In this document: one piece after another, positions 59,788 through 64,000 of the stretch
How the letters are laid out: each line of letters begins with the position of its first letter
Numbering within the stretch: the stretch's first letter is position 1
From: Lutraria lutraria
Lineage: Eukaryota > Mollusca > Bivalvia > Venerida > Mactridae
DNA: 64,000 nucleotides
Assembly (NCBI GenBank): GCA_964023205.1
Contig: OZ026835.1
Coordinates: forward strand, 3,923,053-3,987,052
Direction of reading: 5' to 3'
Program-made: the position numbers and the translations under genes
The notes under the pieces: generated by a model
Seen by the model: only the letters and a program-made list of their open reading frames with translations
The model's database searches: none
What the model was told of the DNA's origin: nothing

Positions 59788-62097
59788 TCTATTTCTCCGA
59801 ATGCACGCTATGATTTTAAGACTGATTGCAATGTGTTATTTGTGATGTGGTGTATTTTGATTGTTCTTATCTGCTTTATAATATTATGTTCTGAGACATG
59901 TATGCAAGACAAATCTGGTATTGTGCTGATGTTTTTTTTTTATATTCAAATACGCGTTTAATGGTTCCCATTTAAAAAAGCTGAAACGGTTTGAAACAGT
60001 TATAAATTTGTACCAAGATACAAATTTAGTACTTCGTGCAAGTAGTAAATTTATTGGCAACCACATAAACAGTTATATGAATTGGTGTGTTTTATTATTG
60101 ATAAATGTTATAAAGATTCTACCATTATCATAGAAACTGTTTTCATCACGTGAGATTGGGATGATATAGAATAAGGCAACACCACGGGAAAACCACCCTT
60201 AATGATTAGCATTTACCGAAATATCATATTAGCCGATCGACACTAAATCTCCATAAGCTTGTATAATAAAGAAAGCGAAGAATGTTCTATTATCATTGAT
60301 GTGCTAAATGTTCGTGGTGTTATTTAATCTCAGTATTAGATTCTAGCCATTACGCTTCGTTAATTCATTATCAGGAAACTATTCACTCAGTTATACCACT
60401 GTTCTATTGATAATGATAAAAGTAGGAAAGTTCTCTAACCATCTTGTCAATGTCTTCAAGATGGGTCGTAATTATACGCAACGCTTTGAGTAGTGTTTTG
60501 TACGTAATGAAGAAAACATAAAACAATCATAATATATACACGAATTAACACTTCAACAAGTGTTGTTAGACATTCCAAATCTCACACAAACTGATATCAA
60601 TCTGTTGTTTTTATTACATAATGACTGAGGTAAACACGTGCTGGATCTGGTATGCTTCTTGGAAGGTATACACGACATGTTTTAAGTTGTATTTGCATAA
60701 AAATCATTACCAGCATGCACTAATTTTTTATACTTAGATACATCCGTTTGTTAATAGCCGTTTGAACATTATGAGAGTTATTAGTAATGGAATTTATCTT
60801 GAAACGATTAAATCAGAGTTAAAAACGCTTATTGATAAATATCTGCCTGGTTCCTGAGATGAAGATCACCTGGGAATAGCTGTAAAATATTAGTGCTTAA
60901 TGGAACTAATACATTTTCATGAAAACTAATAGAAGAGATTTGAAATCTATAAACTTCTAATTTAATTGGTCTTATTACTAAACAGACACACATAAAATGC
61001 TGAACTTTAAATATCCATATATTTAGATATACTATGTCTGCATGGTTTAATTGATGTTCGCGATGGAAATATGCTGGCGATTCAACTTCGATTATAGCCA
61101 CTATGAATAATGACAGCTTCAATGATTTTCAACTGCAGCTATTAACTAAAAGTTATGATAGAAATATTCTTTCAAATTATATTTATCGAGGTAAACTATA
61201 ACGACCTGGGATTACGTTGTGAATAAGACCAGAAATGATGTTATCTGGAAAACCGACAATACGGAAATAAAACTCTATGATAACAAATTTATATAATCGT
61301 TTTAATGATAAGAAAAATGTTAACATAACATTAAGATTTATTTCCAACGGTAACACAATACATCTAGTGATGATTTTATAACATATTTACAGTTTTATCT
61401 CCGTTGGGTGATAATATTTCAGTCGTGCTCAGAATGAATCATTCAACCGTCGGTTTATCTTTGAAATACACGACGGGTTCATAATTGGTGAAGTTTTCAT
61501 TTCATAATAATTCAACCGGTACATGATATATTTCTTGTCTACTGATTATGTTGCTTTATTCACGAAAAACTACTAGTATTGCATAATTATTTCTTTTCTT
61601 ATTGAGGCTTCTAGTATATCATAGCCCATTTATGGTAAAATACAATGTAGTAAGTGAGACAAAGTACAATAGTATAAACTTTTCAATGAAAGTAAAACTT
61701 AAAGAACTGGAATCTTATTTGCATGTATCACTTTCAGCATAATATTCAAATTGTTTATGGCTCTGTATTGGCATCGTAAGCCTTTAAATTCATAAACTTG
61801 CTTCGTGCTATTACCTTGTATTTGTATTGTAACTGTGTTTTCAAATCTCATCTCTGCCAGTCCTATCTACCAATGACCAGCTCGTACCTAATTGTCTTCG
61901 TTTCTACAAATGAACGGTGAAAAAACGACAGTAATGGATCGTTGTTACCATATTTACGAGGAAATGTGCACAGGTTAAGAATATGTCAACGGTCACATAC
62001 GTGACTAATCCCACAATCCATTATTGTCTAAATACTAGTAATAGAATCGAGCTTTAGATGTACCAAAAATTGGACAGCACACTAACAATTTAACTAT

Positions 62098-62217
62098 AAT
62101 GCCAAAATAGTATTATTTATTAAAGACGACAAAAACCAATTAGATAGACTTAGAGAAGTGACTACGTTTGCCTTTGGTACTTCTAATACCATGGTACAGG
62201 CCTACATGGTGTTTAAA
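62098..62217 (+). pseudogene. Coding-like fragment, copy 1
   Basis: Reads AKIVLFIKDDKNQLDRLREV, then TTFAFGTSNTMVQAYMVFK and TAA (62218-62220), preceded by an in-frame stop. It is clearly related to 63146-63407. The protein family is not recognised. Confidence 0.4.
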
Positions 62218-63145
62218 TAAAGGACGTATCAATCCATCAAAGAGGAGTACGAATCATGACATAGACCAATCAAAACTTGAGTGATATAGTATTCATATTA
62301 CATATGGTATGGACCGTGATCTTGTTCATGGCTGAATGAATAAAATTCCGAAGAGTTTTCTAAATTAACCATATGCAGGTCGAAGCGCATAATTAAGTCA
62401 GAAGTAATGACTGCTTTAACCAAGGCTCGGCTTTCAAAAGGCTTCATTTAAGCAGGCAACATCTTTCAAATATTACAGTAATCAATATGACGTAAATGAT
62501 GAAATATCGTGTACCAGGTTCGTTCTGCCAATTAACGGTATATAGAGCAAACCAAATCAAGATTTTAAAGTTGAAATGGGTCATGATCTCATATCCGACT
62601 TTTGGCACTGGGCGATAAAATCTTTACGATGCTAAGAGCAGATGTTTTATGTTTATATAAATCATATGTTATTAATCATTTTCGCAATATCTTTAATAAC
62701 TCAACTTCACTAGGTTTTAGTCTTACTAGGTTCATGATAAATTGATAAGAGAATACAACTTTGGAGAACCTAATTTCATTTGATTTGGAAGAGCAATATA
62801 AAAAAGAAAAAACAGAGCATCAACAAAACTTCAAAATGTTTCATTACTAGTGTTTAGTCTTATATTTATAATATATTGTATATGCTTTAATCTGTATGTG
62901 ATATCAGTGGTCCAAATAAAAACACTTTTATGCATGAATTATTACCAGTTCATGTAGTGCCACCACAGTATGTTTCTATGTATGAACGATGGAAGTGCTA
63001 GTAATTCATTGCGGATAACATATTTACATGGTCTTGTGTACTGTTGTAGAATAATTCAACGCTTAAATGCGTAATTTTTATCACTGTTTAAATCAGAGAG
63101 TCGGTGTTTATATGTATCGAAATGGGACCACATACTTAAAATTTA

Positions 63146-63407
63146 ACAATGCCAAAATGATGAAGTGGGTAACTATTAAGTAAATGGTATTACTAAAGAT
63201 GGCAATAATCAATTGTATGTAGACAGACTTAGCGAAGTGACTGCATTTGCCTCTGGTACATCACAGTACAGGGTGTTAATGACTTATGAGATAGAATCTA
63301 GTACACGTACCAGTGCATGTTATTGTAGTGCCATCCCACCATGTTCACCCATTTTGATATGTTGTTCTCTTCACTCTTTTTTGATAATCCAATTACCTCG
63401 TAAATAG
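63146..63407 (+). pseudogene. Coding-like fragment, copy 2
   Basis: KFNNAKMMKWVTIK and a stop in one frame, then after a frame change GITKDGNNQLYVDRLSEV, TAFASGTSQYRVLMTYEIE and a cysteine-rich end (SACYCSAIPPCSPILICC) to a TAG at 63405-63407. Compared with copy 1, QLYVDRLSEVTAFASGTS matches QL--DRLREVTTFAFGTS. The frame change and stop argue for a pseudogene or repeat. The family is not recognised. Confidence 0.42.
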
Positions 63408-64000
63408 TCCAATTGAGACGTTCGATTGTTAATTTGGTTGGAAAGCACTCTTAACGTACACCTTTGGAATACTGGCATAATCAACGTTTTTTTAGCAATA
63501 GGTACCGGCATTTGGAAAAGCTTATAACTTCATTTAATAATATTAAATTCAAAATCGATATAATTAAGTAAGAACATTGTTGATTCTTTTTTTTGGAAAA
63601 TTTACGAGATGCCAGACGGAGCCTACTTGTACGGTTTTGTCTCCCAAGGCGTAAAATAATTTGTTTGTTTCTGATTACATGCTCATTTGAATAGGAATAG
63701 GTAGGTAGGTATGGATTTTTTTTTCATTATCATACAAAGCTTGCGGAAAGGTGAAAAAGTGAGATAGCGGATGAACATATCATCTAGCCGATTAAAGAGC
63801 CTAAGGTCGCGGCGAAAAAATAGGGTAGGTCTAGTTAAAATAATAAAAATTATGTCTTTGAATAATTGGTTTTGAATATAATTCTATTTGCAGAATCGAT
63901 TTTCCTGTTCTTATTGTGTTGGTTTAATTTGTTATTTCTAGCTCTGAGCATTACTGCAGCTTGGGTGACATCAATGTTTAACGTGTATAAAACTATATCA

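Larger units (their letters stand above)
54494..64000 (+). other. Presumed first coding intron of the GPCR gene (at least 9.5 kb, not closed)
   Basis: No segment resembling the next receptor exon (end of TM2, ECL1 and TM3 with its Cys and DRY/ERY motif) was found up to the window end. The stretch is AT-rich and holds the repeats listed separately. Other genes inside it cannot be excluded, but none is supported. Confidence 0.55.

Noticed and set aside
63940..64000. A polypyrimidine tract and AG at 63940-63941 followed by an open frame to the window end, as a possible GPCR exon 2.
   Set aside because: The phase-1 continuation (LSITAAWVTSMFNVYKTIS) does not resemble TM2/ECL1 of the receptor, and the glycine codon would not be completed correctly.

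Overview
The window looks like non-genic DNA from an AT-rich animal genome, most likely a bivalve or related mollusc. The evidence is the set of repeats: tRNA-headed SINEs with the mollusc-type 'gcgttaaac' tail, a 465-bp element running from 'TTTTAGCTCAACTGAGC' to 'AGCCCACTTGTT' of a kind I associate with bivalves, and many pogo/Tigger-like and TA-flanked miniature elements. There is also one intron-split neuropeptide GPCR exon. Nothing looks bacterial. All species-level statements are inference, because no search could be run.

Layout: 1-6301 holds two almost identical copies of a 2.42-kb non-autonomous DNA transposon. The first is cut by the window start. The second is complete, with 31-bp terminal inverted repeats and a 7-bp target duplication. 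Each copy carries four 202-bp tandem units in an A-B-A-B order. From 8 to 20.7 kb come tRNA-like sequences, SINEs, and a 1.1-kb pogo/Tigger-type element (14967-16070). From 23 to 31 kb there is a decayed LINE 3' end (26815-28016) and a nearly full-length but broken DDE transposase of the IS630/Tc1-mariner type on the minus strand (29950-31015). From 33 to 46 kb there are several miniature inverted-repeat elements, a bivalve-type dispersed repeat, an unrecognised coding-like remnant (37483-37893), a 28-bp minisatellite beside a long hairpin, and a CACGTG-rich minisatellite.

The only feature I support as part of a functional protein gene is the first coding exon of a class A GPCR at 54223-54493 (+), close to neuromedin U / CAPA-pyrokinin (PRXamide) receptors. 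It ends at a canonical phase-1 splice donor. No later exon was recognised in the remaining 9.5 kb, so that stretch is read as a very long first coding intron carrying further repeats, a near-perfect 42-bp-arm hairpin and two related coding-like fragments.

The most interesting item is the 2.4-kb transposon pair with its internal higher-order array: it appears recently mobile and I cannot assign it to a superfamily. No prokaryotic-style system, CRISPR array, rRNA or convincing functional tRNA is present.
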